NCBI RefSeq assembly: GCF_900129635.1
Contig: NZ_FSRB01000002.1
Location: 958,727-1,022,726, forward strand
DNA: 64,000 bases
Direction of reading: 5' to 3'
Origin: Singulisphaera sp. GP187
GTDB lineage: Bacteria; Planctomycetota; Planctomycetia; Isosphaerales; Isosphaeraceae
The notes under the pieces were generated by a model. It was not told the origin of the DNA. It saw only the letters and a program-made list of their open reading frames with translations, and searched no databases. Below are positions 41,410 to 49,775 of the stretch, one piece after another. Position 1 is the stretch's first letter, and the number at the start of each line of letters is the position of its first letter. The position numbers were made by a program, and so were the translations under genes.

Positions 41410-41532
41410 AATTGACATTTGTTAATAATGTTGTCATTTAAGCGGTGTGGGATATTGGATGGTGTCTCATGGGAATGATTTTGTCCAGCTTGCGCATGCC
41501 GCGTCAAGAATTAGGGATGTCCCCATTCCGAC
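41410..41532 (+). repeat. Repeat family B, copy 2
   Basis: Shares GGGATATTG, GTGTCTCA, GGAATGA and GCGTCAAGAAT with copy 3 at 58058, and the terminal imperfect palindrome GAATTAGGG-atgt-CCCCATTC with copy 1. It adjoins the IS630 remnant. The remaining 130 nt up to 41665 hold no gene. Confidence 0.8.
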
Positions 41533-41665
41533 CTGCGGGTTCGCCGTGGGACAGTCCGCCACGCCGTCCGAGCCACACGGACAAGCGGCGGCCGTGGCTT
41601 CGTGCGCTGCTGGGTAAGGAAATCTGTACGACTCTTGAACATTGTTGCATTGCACGTGATGGGGC

Positions 41666-42190
41666 CTATTGAATGTACGCTGGGTTCAAAGGTTCGAATG
41701 CCTGCCTCGCCGCGTCCTCGTGCCTCTGGATTTCCCACAACGTGTCGATCAGGTGGCAGTTCTCCTGACGAGTGCGCCTCCCGGAAGGATAGATCGGGCC
41801 GTGGATGAAACCTTTCCAGATCGCTTCGCGGCGGAGCGTGACGGATCGGCGAGCGAACCAGGCCGACTCGCGGCGTAAGATCGCCCGAGCCTTGGAACTT
41901 TTCGGCACGGTTGCCCAGTCGGATGCGCAGCAGGCGAGTCGCGTCGTCCGATCAGCCAGCATGGCATAGAATCGAGACTGCCGTTCGTACGCCGAGTGAA
42001 CCAAGAGACCAAGGAGGATTGGGATCTCAACCGCCAACCGGACCCGGGACGGGAGTTGAGAGATCAGGAGGGTCGGGATCGCGAGGATCAAGAGGATCCA
42101 AACGGTGGAGGCCGGCGGCAGTGCGAGCATGATGCCGAGGATCGCCACTACGACCATCCAAAGACGGATTGTGAACCTCGGGAGTCGCAT
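41666..42190 (-). CDS. Small membrane protein of a planctomycete type (174 aa)
   Basis: Begins MRLPRFTIRLWMVVVAILGI. The RFTIR-x-x-MVVVAI opening is very frequent in short planctomycete membrane proteins of unknown function. Two hydrophobic helices are predicted at about 8-24 and 30-46, with a third at 53-66. The C-terminal 100 residues are polar and basic and include KARAILRRESAWFARRSVTL. It is monocistronic as far as can be seen. No function can be proposed. Confidence 0.75.
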   Translation of the reverse strand: MRLPRFTIRLWMVVVAILGIMLALPPASTVWILLILAIPTLLISQLPSRVRLAVEIPILLGLLVHSAYERQSRFYAMLADRTTRLACCASDWATVPKSSKARAILRRESAWFARRSVTLRREAIWKGFIHGPIYPSGRRTRQENCHLIDTLWEIQRHEDAARQAFEPLNPAYIQ

Positions 42191-42765
42191 GCTCGTCTCT
42201 TTCGGACGGATGGCGCCGAACGGTTTTTTGGGGGGGACTCCCGAGACATGTGGCTATTGTACCAGCGAAGGCCAGGGTATCGTGCAGGCCACTCGCCCGA
42301 CCTGGACGGTTTCTGAACTCAACAATCGGCCGCTGGCCGGGTCATGCCGACGGAGTTCCGGGGTAGGGTTGCAGAGGCAGAGATTCAGGCCGCCGCCAGG
42401 CTGCCTAGCCTGGCGGCATCATCAAGCGCGTTCTCTCGGAAAGTACAGTCTCTGCCCAACTGCGAGGCCGAATTCTTGGGGTTCAGAGTGGGCGACAAGG
42501 GTGGATCGGGTCGAAGGCGAGTACGGTGAGTCGCAAAGCGATCCACGATTGGCACTGTCGTAAGCAGTTATGTATGGGAATTCGCGCGGAGCGAGGATGG
42601 CCACGGTGAGTGCACCCGCTCTCCGATCAACCTATCGTCTTGTCAATCGTATCGCGATTTCCTGCGGCTTGCTCCGAAGCCCCCCTGTCAGGTTCAGGGC
42701 GATGACGTTCGGCAAGCCGATGGTTGATCTTGAGGGCGGAGCTCAATGCGGTGGACCGGTTCGGC
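42191..42765. other. Intergenic region with a strong hairpin
   Basis: No gene is seen in 575 nt. Frames on both strands lack ribosome-binding sites and recognisable motifs. A hairpin at 42392-42417 is described separately. Confidence 0.4.
42392..42417. terminator. Perfect 11-bp hairpin, possible terminator
   Basis: GCCGCCAGGCT at 42392-42402 pairs exactly with AGCCTGGCGGC at 42407-42417 around loop GCCT. It lies downstream of the TlpA-like gene, which is read on the minus strand. There is no T-run on either side, so termination is inferred only from stem strength and position. Confidence 0.45.
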
Positions 42766-43896
42766 TTACTCCGCCGCCTTCACCTCGATCTCGTCCAGCA
42801 GTTTGTTGACTGTCTCTTCCAACGACTCGCCTCTCAGTTCCTTGGCGCGGATGATGCCCTTGGCATCCAGGACGAAGATCGTCGGGTAGTGTGTGACGTC
42901 AAGCGCTTCGATGATCTTGCCTTCCGACCCGTTCCACCAGTGGGTCCAGGGCATCTTCTCGGTGGCGAGGAACTCGGTCAGCGTCTCCTTCTGTTCGTCC
43001 ACGCTGATGCTGACCAGGGCGAACGGCTTGTCCTTCAGGCGGGCGACCATTCCGCGCTCGTGTGGGATCATTTCACGACAAGGTCCGCACCATGTCGCCC
43101 AGATGTCGAGGACGACGACCTTGCCCCGGTAGTCGGAGAGTTTGACTTCCTTGCCGTCGAGGGTCTGGCTGGTGAGTTCCGGGGCCGGTTTGCCAATCGA
43201 GAGGTCGGGCACGCGGTCACCGAACAATTCGAGGGCGATCTTGCGGTATCCCTCGAGGTCTTTCTTGCCACGCTCGCCTCGTGCCAGGGACCGCTCGACG
43301 TAGCTCTTCCCTTCATGCGCCTCGAGATCTTTCCGGACCGACTCGTCGGCCTGGATCCGCTCGGCACGCTGGATCGCCTCCTCGGTGTGACGGATCAGCG
43401 TCTTGTACGCCATGATTCGGACCTCGCGATCGGGGTTCCGGGCGATGATCTCGTAGACGAACTTCTCCGATTCCTCATCGGGCGAGATCACGAGTTGTAC
43501 GATCACACGCTTGATCTTGGGATCGGTCACGTAGGACGAGCGGAGCCTCTGGATCGTGCGGGCTCGCGTGGTCGGATCCTCGAAGCTTCCATTCACGGCA
43601 CGCTCGAGCGCATCGAAGGCGAGCGGGTCGCCGGGATTCTTCTCGGCGAATTCGAGGAATCGTGCCGCGAATCGCGCCGGGGGCGTTTTCTCGAAGGGAA
43701 TGTAGAAGCGTTTGCCTTCGGCCGTCGACTTCGCGAACTCCTTTCCCATGACTTCGCGGAATGCCATTTCCGCATCGTCGTACTCCTTCTTCATCGCCTC
43801 GAAGTCGGCCGCCGGCTGCGCCGACTTCGGGGTCTGCGCTGGCGCGGTGGTGAGGGTGAGAGACACGAGAAGCACAGTCATCAAGGCATGTTGCAT
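42766..43896 (-). CDS. TlpA-like thioredoxin-fold protein, exported
   Basis: A 376-residue protein. The signal peptide is MQHALMTVLLVSLTLTTAPA. Residues 30-225 form a charged helical region not found in short TlpA proteins. The thioredoxin domain follows from IGKPAPELTSQTLDGKEVKL and has the active-site WCGPC at 269-273 in IWATWCGPCREMIP, then YPTIFVLDAKGII containing the cis-proline. It is probably a periplasmic thiol-disulfide oxidoreductase. It ends a same-strand run headed by an ECF sigma factor, with a 61-nt gap after the DUF1559 gene. The partner protein and the role of the N-terminal region are unknown. Confidence 0.9.
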   Translation of the reverse strand: MQHALMTVLLVSLTLTTAPAQTPKSAQPAADFEAMKKEYDDAEMAFREVMGKEFAKSTAEGKRFYIPFEKTPPARFAARFLEFAEKNPGDPLAFDALERAVNGSFEDPTTRARTIQRLRSSYVTDPKIKRVIVQLVISPDEESEKFVYEIIARNPDREVRIMAYKTLIRHTEEAIQRAERIQADESVRKDLEAHEGKSYVERSLARGERGKKDLEGYRKIALELFGDRVPDLSIGKPAPELTSQTLDGKEVKLSDYRGKVVVLDIWATWCGPCREMIPHERGMVARLKDKPFALVSISVDEQKETLTEFLATEKMPWTHWWNGSEGKIIEALDVTHYPTIFVLDAKGIIRAKELRGESLEETVNKLLDEIEVKAAE

Positions 43897-43957
43897 GACG
43901 ATCGCTCATATTCTCTTTTGAAGGGAAGGGAGGCCCAAGCCTGAACGCGGTGTTCAA

Positions 43958-45013
43958 TCAATACTGATCGGCGCTGAGCACTTCGCCGCCGTTGCGGGTC
44001 GAAAGTTTCTGGTAGACGCCGAGCTTCGATCCCGTCGCGAGGGTGAGCCCGTAGTCGGAGCCATTCGACGCCGGGGTCCGGCTCGCTCCGGCCGGCATGC
44101 CGTTGACCTGGGGCGAGGGGATGGTCCACGAGTCGATCGAGTCCTTGAGGAAGTGGACCGAGCCATCGCAGAAGGCGGCGTTCACCCCACCGGGATGGAA
44201 GCTCATGGCATCGAAGGTCGCCCACTGGGCGAGTGCGTTGTTGCCCGGATCGTTGGCCGGGTCGGAATAGCGCCGGCCCCAGTTGGGCGGAAACCGGGTC
44301 TCGAGGCACCAGTCGCTCGGCTGGCCCACGTGCCACTGGTGCAGGTAGCTTTGAGACCCGGTCGTGAAGACGCCGTGCCCGTTCTCGGAATACATGAGCG
44401 TGTTGCTCGTGCCGTCGGTCACGGAGGCGATGGTGATCGGTCCCCCTGCGATGATCACGCCGCGCGCGTAGCTGGACAATTGCGGGTCGGTCGTGAGGCC
44501 CGACGGCCCCTGGACAGCGCCGAAGGCGTTCCAAGGGCCCACGTTGCCCGAGTAGTGGTTGTGAAACTGCAGGAAATTCGGCGGTCCGTACGGGATGGGG
44601 TTCGACTTGAAGGCGGAGGGATCGCTGGGGCAGAAGAGCGTCGAGAAACCGGTGCCGCCAACCGTGTAGTTATCGGGGAAGAAATAGGAGAGCGTGAAGT
44701 TCGTCGCGTTGTAGATTGCATTCTGCTCCAGGTAGGGGCAGATGCGGACCAGTGACGAGAATCCGATGCTCGGGAAGTTGAAGAGCATGGCCGGCGGATA
44801 GACGCCGTTGGCGGCTTCGTAGCTGCTGGCCGCCAGGGCGATCTGCTTCAGGTTGTTGGTGCACTGGGCACGGCGGGCGGCCTCGCGCGCCGCCTGGACG
44901 GCGGGGAGCAAGAGCGCGATCAGGACGGCGATGATCGCGATGACGACCAGGAGCTCGATGAGCGTAAAACCTCGACTTCGACGACTCGGAAGGCGGGGGT
45001 TTTCGGAGTGCAT
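43958..45013 (-). CDS. DUF1559 protein with prepilin-type N-terminus
   Basis: 351 residues from ATG 45013 (MHSENPRLPSRRSRGFTLIE), with GAGG 8 nt upstream. RGFTLIELLVVIAIIAVLIA is the type IV prepilin cleavage/methylation motif (cut after Gly, Glu at +5). AARRAQCTNNLKQIALA follows directly, the hallmark of the DUF1559 (SBP_bac_10) family expanded in planctomycetes. The C-terminal part has DGTSNTLMYSEN and HPGGVNAAFCDGSVHFLKDS, also diagnostic. These are pseudopilin-like surface or secretion-system proteins, probably processed by a prepilin peptidase encoded elsewhere. It lies between a small lipoprotein gene and the TlpA-like gene. Confidence 0.95.
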   Translation of the reverse strand: MHSENPRLPSRRSRGFTLIELLVVIAIIAVLIALLLPAVQAAREAARRAQCTNNLKQIALAASSYEAANGVYPPAMLFNFPSIGFSSLVRICPYLEQNAIYNATNFTLSYFFPDNYTVGGTGFSTLFCPSDPSAFKSNPIPYGPPNFLQFHNHYSGNVGPWNAFGAVQGPSGLTTDPQLSSYARGVIIAGGPITIASVTDGTSNTLMYSENGHGVFTTGSQSYLHQWHVGQPSDWCLETRFPPNWGRRYSDPANDPGNNALAQWATFDAMSFHPGGVNAAFCDGSVHFLKDSIDSWTIPSPQVNGMPAGASRTPASNGSDYGLTLATGSKLGVYQKLSTRNGGEVLSADQY

Positions 45014-45087
45014 GTCCAGATCCTCAAACTCATTGAAATGAGGGATGGATGGTTGAGAGAGGCAGGGACGGTGGGAACTCCGGCCTG

Positions 45088-45315
45088 TCACTGGGCGCGG
45101 GAGGGGATGCTGGCGGTCTTGCCGTTGCCGTTGCCATTGCCGCGTCGGGCGGCCGCCTTCTCCGGAATGACAAACCCGGCCGGCTTCGGGACGTCAATCG
45201 ACCCGGCGCCTCGGACGGTATCGTCGCCGCCGCACCCGGCTCCGGCGACGAGCGAGACACCGATGCTCAGCCCAAGGATGACGGATCGGCAGAACCGGAT
45301 GTTGCGATTCTTCAT
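45088..45315 (-). CDS. Small lipoprotein (75 aa)
   Basis: Starts at ATG 45315 (MKNRNIRFCRSVILGLSIGV), which overlaps the stop of the upstream 92-residue gene as ATGA. The signal ends in LVAGAGC, a lipobox, and is followed by GGDDTVRGAGSIDVPKPAGF and a glycine/asparagine-rich, arginine-containing tail. Small lipoproteins of this type commonly precede or follow DUF1559 genes in planctomycetes. It may help anchor or assemble the pseudopilin-like protein encoded 74 nt downstream; this is inferred from position. Confidence 0.75.
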   Translation of the reverse strand: MKNRNIRFCRSVILGLSIGVSLVAGAGCGGDDTVRGAGSIDVPKPAGFVIPEKAAARRGNGNGNGKTASIPSRAQ

Positions 45316-45590
45316 GGGAGTGGATCTTTCCTTATCAGCGAGTGCGATTGGTCTGATCGGGGACCCTCGGGACGCTCGCAAGCCACGATTCGGGCGAGTT
45401 CGACCAGGTGATGCATCGTCGGCAGCAAGTCGCGAATCGGCCCGGCGCAGTCGGGGTGCTGGGCGACGTAGGCTTCCGCGTCGAACGCTTCTCCTGCCAG
45501 GAGACGACGCGTGATCTCCTCGGTGAGTTCGGCGAGTCGGGAATCTCCGTAGGGGGTCGGGGGAACGCTCGGACCGCCTCGATCGATCAT
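45312..45590 (-). CDS. Orphan N-terminal module of planctomycete Ser/Thr kinases (92 aa)
   Basis: The sequence LAELTEEITRRLLAGEAFDA then EAYVAQHPDCAGPIRDLLPT parallels residues 55-100 of the kinase at 46387-49080 (VDLVEEATKRILGGETIDIE, KIVEEHPAWAEMLRSLLPAM). It therefore corresponds to the helical module in front of many planctomycete kinases, but no kinase domain follows. It starts at ATG 45590, overlapping the sigma factor stop, and its own stop overlaps the lipoprotein start, ATGA in both cases. It could be an adaptor that interacts with the sigma factor or with a kinase, or a remnant left after loss of the kinase domain. Intact overlaps argue for function. Confidence 0.75.
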   Translation of the reverse strand: MIDRGGPSVPPTPYGDSRLAELTEEITRRLLAGEAFDAEAYVAQHPDCAGPIRDLLPTMHHLVELARIVACERPEGPRSDQSHSLIRKDPLP

Positions 45591-46201
45591 CCTTTCGCCT
45601 CCAGCAAGCTCCGCGTGTGGATCAAGGCGCGGAGCAGACGCGCTTTCACCGCCCCTTCGGTGATCCCGAGCGTCTCGGCAATCTCGGCCGCGCCGAGCTG
45701 CTCGAGGTAGCGCATCACCAACACCTCGCGATCACGCGACGAGAGGGCGGCCAGCGCCGCCATGACCTGGTCGCGCCGCTCTTTGCGCGAGAGCCGATTG
45801 CTCGGGCTTGTGTCGTTTGCCAGGAATCGGCGTGTGAGCGCCCGAGTCGAATCATCGAGCCACCCGCCAATCCGGTCCTCCCGGGTAATGCTCCTGCGCT
45901 GCGAGACGATGTGCCGCCGGTGGGTGTCGATCACGCGCTCGCTGGCGAGCTGGCGCAGCCAGCCGAGAAAGGGGAGCGGCCGGTCACGCAGGTATTCGTC
46001 CATCCGCGTCGAGGCGTCGGCCAAGGTCTCCTGGACGACGTCTGAGGGATCGACCCGGGAGGCGAGCCGACGATCGAGGCGGAACGCAACCATCCGCCTC
46101 AGGTTCTGGCGATAGAGCTCCAGCAGCTCCTGACGAGCGTCAGCGTCTCCTCGGAGGGCTTGGTCGATCAGCTTTTGAACGACCCGGGTTGTCTCGGTCA
46201 T
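45587..46201 (-). CDS. ECF-type RNA polymerase sigma factor
   Basis: A 204-residue protein. Region 2 is at about residues 20-95, with ARQELLELYRQNLRRMVAFR and VDPSDVVQETLADAS then FLGWLRQLASERVIDTHRRH. Region 4 is near 145-200, with ALAALSSRDREVLVMRYLEQ and LGAAEIAETLGITEGAVKAR forming the helix-turn-helix. It heads a same-strand run: kinase-type N-terminal module, lipoprotein, DUF1559 protein, TlpA-like protein. The first two junctions overlap by ATGA. It probably controls this run. A kinase with a matching N-terminal module is encoded immediately upstream on the same strand, 185 nt away, and could be part of the same regulatory unit. Confidence 0.93.
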   Translation of the reverse strand: MTETTRVVQKLIDQALRGDADARQELLELYRQNLRRMVAFRLDRRLASRVDPSDVVQETLADASTRMDEYLRDRPLPFLGWLRQLASERVIDTHRRHIVSQRRSITREDRIGGWLDDSTRALTRRFLANDTSPSNRLSRKERRDQVMAALAALSSRDREVLVMRYLEQLGAAEIAETLGITEGAVKARLLRALIHTRSLLEAKG

Positions 46202-46386
46202 CGGCGATCCTCCTACCCACAGACCCCGTGATCGCGCGAAAAAGGATACGCGAGAAATTTCTCGATTTTCTCACCCAAAGCAACACAGTGATTTCATGCT
46301 CGCGCTCTGGCCGCCGTCTCGCCGAGTTCGAGGACGGGGGGCGTGATCACGACACGGGAGGGCGGCGAGCGAAAACAAAAAGGGGC

Positions 46387-49080
46387 TCAGGGATCTGCCA
46401 CTCCCGTCGGTTGTGTTGAGTCGGGATGTGTGTGGTGGGATCGGTCCTTGAGCAGATCGTCGAGCCGGGCGGCCGAGAGCAATGTATGGCGATGCTCTGG
46501 TCCCAGAACGCGGCGCTGGGCGTCGAGACAGCGCCGGAGCAGCGTCTCGGCCTCGTCGAGCCGGCCTCGGGTCCGGAGGAGGGCGGCGAGGCTGCTGGCG
46601 ACGTAGAGGGTGGAAGGATGCTCGGTGCCGAGAGACTGTCGCCGCGCCTCAAGGCTCTGGCGGAACAGAGGCTCCGCTTCCTCGAACCGCCCTTGCTGGT
46701 TCAGCACGTGGCCCAGGTTGTAGAGGGCGGTCACGGTGTCGGGATGGCGGGCGCCGAGGATTTTGCGGTCGGTGGCGAGCGACTCGCGGAAGATCTGTTC
46801 CGCCTCGGCGTACTTTTTCTGCTTCTCGAAGGAAACGCCGAGGTTGTTGAGCGTCGTCAGCGTGCTCGGGTGCTCCGGTCCCTTGCTGCGCCGCTGCTCG
46901 TCGACCAGGCCCCGGTAGAGCGTCTCGGCCTCGTCGAACCGACCTTCCTGGAGGAAGACGTCGCCCAAGTTGAAGCGGGCGGAGAACATGATGTCCGGAT
47001 CAGGTTTCGAGGCGAGACGCGCGGCTCCGAGGGAACTCCGATAGAGCGACTCCGCTTCCTGGAGCCGCCCCTGGGTCCGGTGGACCTCCGCGAGGTACTC
47101 GGCGGTTCGCAACGAGGTTGCGTGCGAATGCCCGAGCGTGCGGCGTGCCTCGGCCAGGGACCGGGTGAGGAGCGTCCGGGCCTCGTCCCAGCGGCCGAGG
47201 TGCGAGAGCAGATGGCCGAGCCCCGACGCCGCTTCGAGCCGGTCCGCCCGATCGCGATCACCCAGGCGTTCGAAAAGCTTGTGAGCCGCGCGATAGTGGG
47301 ACTCGCTCTTGAAATACTCGCCGAGGCCGTGATAGGCGCGGCCGACGGCAAGCTGAATCGTCGCCTCGATCTCGGACTGGCCGGCGAACGACGAGCCGAC
47401 CTTCGCCGCGGCGCGGTCCAGAGCTTCCGATAGCGTCAGGCGGTTCGCGGCGGGGTTACTCGCGGGCTCCGCTCGATCGAGCAGGCCCTCGATCAGGAAC
47501 CGGTTGATGGCCGCGGCCTTGGCGGCCTCGCCTCGGGCCTCTTGCTCGGCGACGAGCATGAGTCGCTTCTGCCGTACGGCCTCGCGCCAGTTCCAGGTGA
47601 TGCCGGCGAAGCCGACGACTATCGCCAGCCCGAGGGCCGCGACGAGCCCCGCCTGAATCGGCTTGCGCCGGCACCAGCGCCACGACCGCGCCAGCGGTCC
47701 GACCGGACGCGCGACGATCGGCCGGCCATCGAGGAACCGACCGAGGTCCTCGGCGAGGTGCCAGGCCGTCTCGTATCGATTCGATGGGTCCTTCGCCATC
47801 GCCTTGGCGATGATCGTCGCCAGGTCGAACGGGACAGCGGGGTTCAGACGCCGGAGCGGCGTCGGCTCCTCCTCGGCGATCCTCCGGAAAATCTCCTGGC
47901 GATCGTCGCCCGTGATGGCGGGTCGCAACGTCAAGAGCTCGTAAAGAGTCGCGCCCAACGAGTAGATGTCGGTGCGGCGGTCAACCAACGCCCGTTTGCC
48001 GAGAGCCTGCTCGGGGCTCATGTAGCGCAGCGTGCCGGGCAAGTCACCCGTGACGGTGAGGCCGGCGTCCCCCTGGACGTCGGCCATCCCGAAGTCGGCC
48101 ACCCAGAGCTCGCCGCGCAGGTCGACGAGGAGGTTGGCCGGCTTGATGTCGCGGTGAACGACCCCTTGGTCGTGCGCGTAGCCGAGCGCCTCGGCCGCCT
48201 GCACCCCCAAGCCGGCGACTGCGCGGAGAAAGGCGCGACTGCGTAGTGACGGCCCTCCCGAAGCGTCGGAATGGTCCGATCCGCGGGCGGGTTGCGAACC
48301 GTGACGGCTCCCCTCGGGCTCGCGCCGGAGCGGGGCCAGGCGCCCCGAGAGTAGCCCCGCCGCAACGGTGCTGAGTCCCTCGGAGGAAGAGTGACTCGCG
48401 GCCACCTCGCTGTGGCCATCGACCAGGTGGCGGAGCTCGCCGACCAGGTCGGCCAGGCTCCCCCCCTCGATGAATTGCATCGCGTAATAGGGGACGCCGT
48501 GGACCAGGCCCACATCATGCACCGGGACGATCCGGGGGTGTTGGAGCCAGCCGGCCACTTGCGCTTCAAGCTGAAATCGCTGCAAGGCGCGGGGATCCAT
48601 CGCCGAGGCCTGGGGCAGAATCTTCAAGGCGACCCGGCGCTTGAGGGCCACTTGCTCGGCCTCGTAGACGACGCCCATCCCTCCTCGGCCCACTTCGCGG
48701 AGGATCCGGAAGTTGCCGAAGACCGTACGCCCTTCCTCGTCCCTCCCGGCCTCCGGAAAGTCCTCACCGCCGCCCTCCGCAAGCTCGGCCAGGCTTCGCA
48801 TCGCCGGCAGCAGGCTCCGGAGCATCTCGGCCCAGGCCGGATGCTCCTCGACGATCTTCTCGATGTCGATCGTCTCACCCCCGAGGATCCGCTTCGTCGC
48901 CTCCTCCACCAGATCGACAAGCACCGGGTCAAGGGCTGCAAGATCGGCAGGCGACCCCGAGAGGCTCGAACGAGTGCCGCCCGAGGGCGACGAATCCAAA
49001 GGCTGGCCGACGGAGTGGCGCGGGGCTCGAGCGTGCCAGGACGCGACCTCGACGTCATCATGGTTCTCAGGATGCGGCAT
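46387..49080 (-). CDS. Ser/Thr protein kinase with C-terminal tetratricopeptide repeats
   Basis: An 897-residue protein. A helical module (50-105) precedes a kinase domain at about 122-450, with GRGGMGVVYEAEQ, catalytic Lys in VALKILP, HRDIKPAN at 309-316, DFG at 329-331 and GTLRYMSPEQAL. The kinase carries an insertion of about 60 residues (220-280) rich in Ser, Gly and Arg before the catalytic loop. One membrane helix spans about 476-497. The rest is a series of kinesin-light-chain-type TPRs, for example ALYNLGHVLNQQGRFEEAEP then LFRQSLEARRQSLGTEHPST. The kinase is cytoplasmic and the TPR part probably binds protein outside or at the membrane. It lies just upstream of the ECF sigma gene on the same strand. 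Confidence 0.93.
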   Translation of the reverse strand: MPHPENHDDVEVASWHARAPRHSVGQPLDSSPSGGTRSSLSGSPADLAALDPVLVDLVEEATKRILGGETIDIEKIVEEHPAWAEMLRSLLPAMRSLAELAEGGGEDFPEAGRDEEGRTVFGNFRILREVGRGGMGVVYEAEQVALKRRVALKILPQASAMDPRALQRFQLEAQVAGWLQHPRIVPVHDVGLVHGVPYYAMQFIEGGSLADLVGELRHLVDGHSEVAASHSSSEGLSTVAAGLLSGRLAPLRREPEGSRHGSQPARGSDHSDASGGPSLRSRAFLRAVAGLGVQAAEALGYAHDQGVVHRDIKPANLLVDLRGELWVADFGMADVQGDAGLTVTGDLPGTLRYMSPEQALGKRALVDRRTDIYSLGATLYELLTLRPAITGDDRQEIFRRIAEEEPTPLRRLNPAVPFDLATIIAKAMAKDPSNRYETAWHLAEDLGRFLDGRPIVARPVGPLARSWRWCRRKPIQAGLVAALGLAIVVGFAGITWNWREAVRQKRLMLVAEQEARGEAAKAAAINRFLIEGLLDRAEPASNPAANRLTLSEALDRAAAKVGSSFAGQSEIEATIQLAVGRAYHGLGEYFKSESHYRAAHKLFERLGDRDRADRLEAASGLGHLLSHLGRWDEARTLLTRSLAEARRTLGHSHATSLRTAEYLAEVHRTQGRLQEAESLYRSSLGAARLASKPDPDIMFSARFNLGDVFLQEGRFDEAETLYRGLVDEQRRSKGPEHPSTLTTLNNLGVSFEKQKKYAEAEQIFRESLATDRKILGARHPDTVTALYNLGHVLNQQGRFEEAEPLFRQSLEARRQSLGTEHPSTLYVASSLAALLRTRGRLDEAETLLRRCLDAQRRVLGPEHRHTLLSAARLDDLLKDRSHHTHPDSTQPTGVADP

Positions 49081-49775
49081 CGCGGAGACTCACGCGGGAT
49101 CGACCCCGGCAAACGAGGATCCGAGCGTGCTCAATCAAGCCCGCCCGGCGAGATCGGCTCGCAATCGACGACGAGGAACAGCAGCCAGTCCGGGGGAGGG
49201 AACCGTCCGGCCGGGAGAGAAGCGATCGGGAGAGGTGGAGATAAGAGCAATGCGTCCCAAAAATCCCTGGCAGGGGATCTCAAACCCTCTCGAGGATATC
49301 CATCTTCAAGCCCATTTGACCAGACCTCTCGCTCCCCATATCGGCAAAAAAAGGGCCCGCTCTCCCGCGGATGAGTGACTCGATGATCTATCTTTCGTTC
49401 CGTCCTCCAACTCGTCAAGGATCATTTCCTGCTAATTTGATCGAGATAGTGGCACATCGGTCTCTCGAGGAGAATTGCCAGAAAACTCAAGCGAGAGATG
49501 GCCGACCGCCCAGATTTCCGTGGAATCACCAGCGAGTGACGCGAAGGATCGGTTTTTCAAAATCCGTTTGAGAAGAAAAATAGGCCGGTCGGTCTCAGCT
49601 CAGGTCTTATATGATGACCTCGCAACGGCCTGAGGAGACGAGCAAGAAATGGGGGCCCGATCACGGCACGTCCAGCCCTGTTTTTCTGACGGGCCCGGCG
49701 GTAAGACCAGGACGCGCGGGTTCGTACCTGAACCTCACTGATCTCGAGGACGGAAACCTCAAAAGGGAGGTCGAC
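49081..49775. other. Divergent intergenic region, no gene seen
   Basis: A 695-nt stretch between the TPR kinase and the DUF4832 gene. Open frames overlap the kinase start and show shadow composition. A local AT-rich segment at about 49380-49610 may hold promoters. The frame of the DUF4832 gene is open back to 49611, but the added residues lack signal-peptide character. Confidence 0.4.

Noticed and set aside
42724..43944. 406-codon plus-strand frame opposite the TlpA-like gene
   Set aside because: The minus strand has a signal peptide and WCGPC; this frame has neither motif nor start site.
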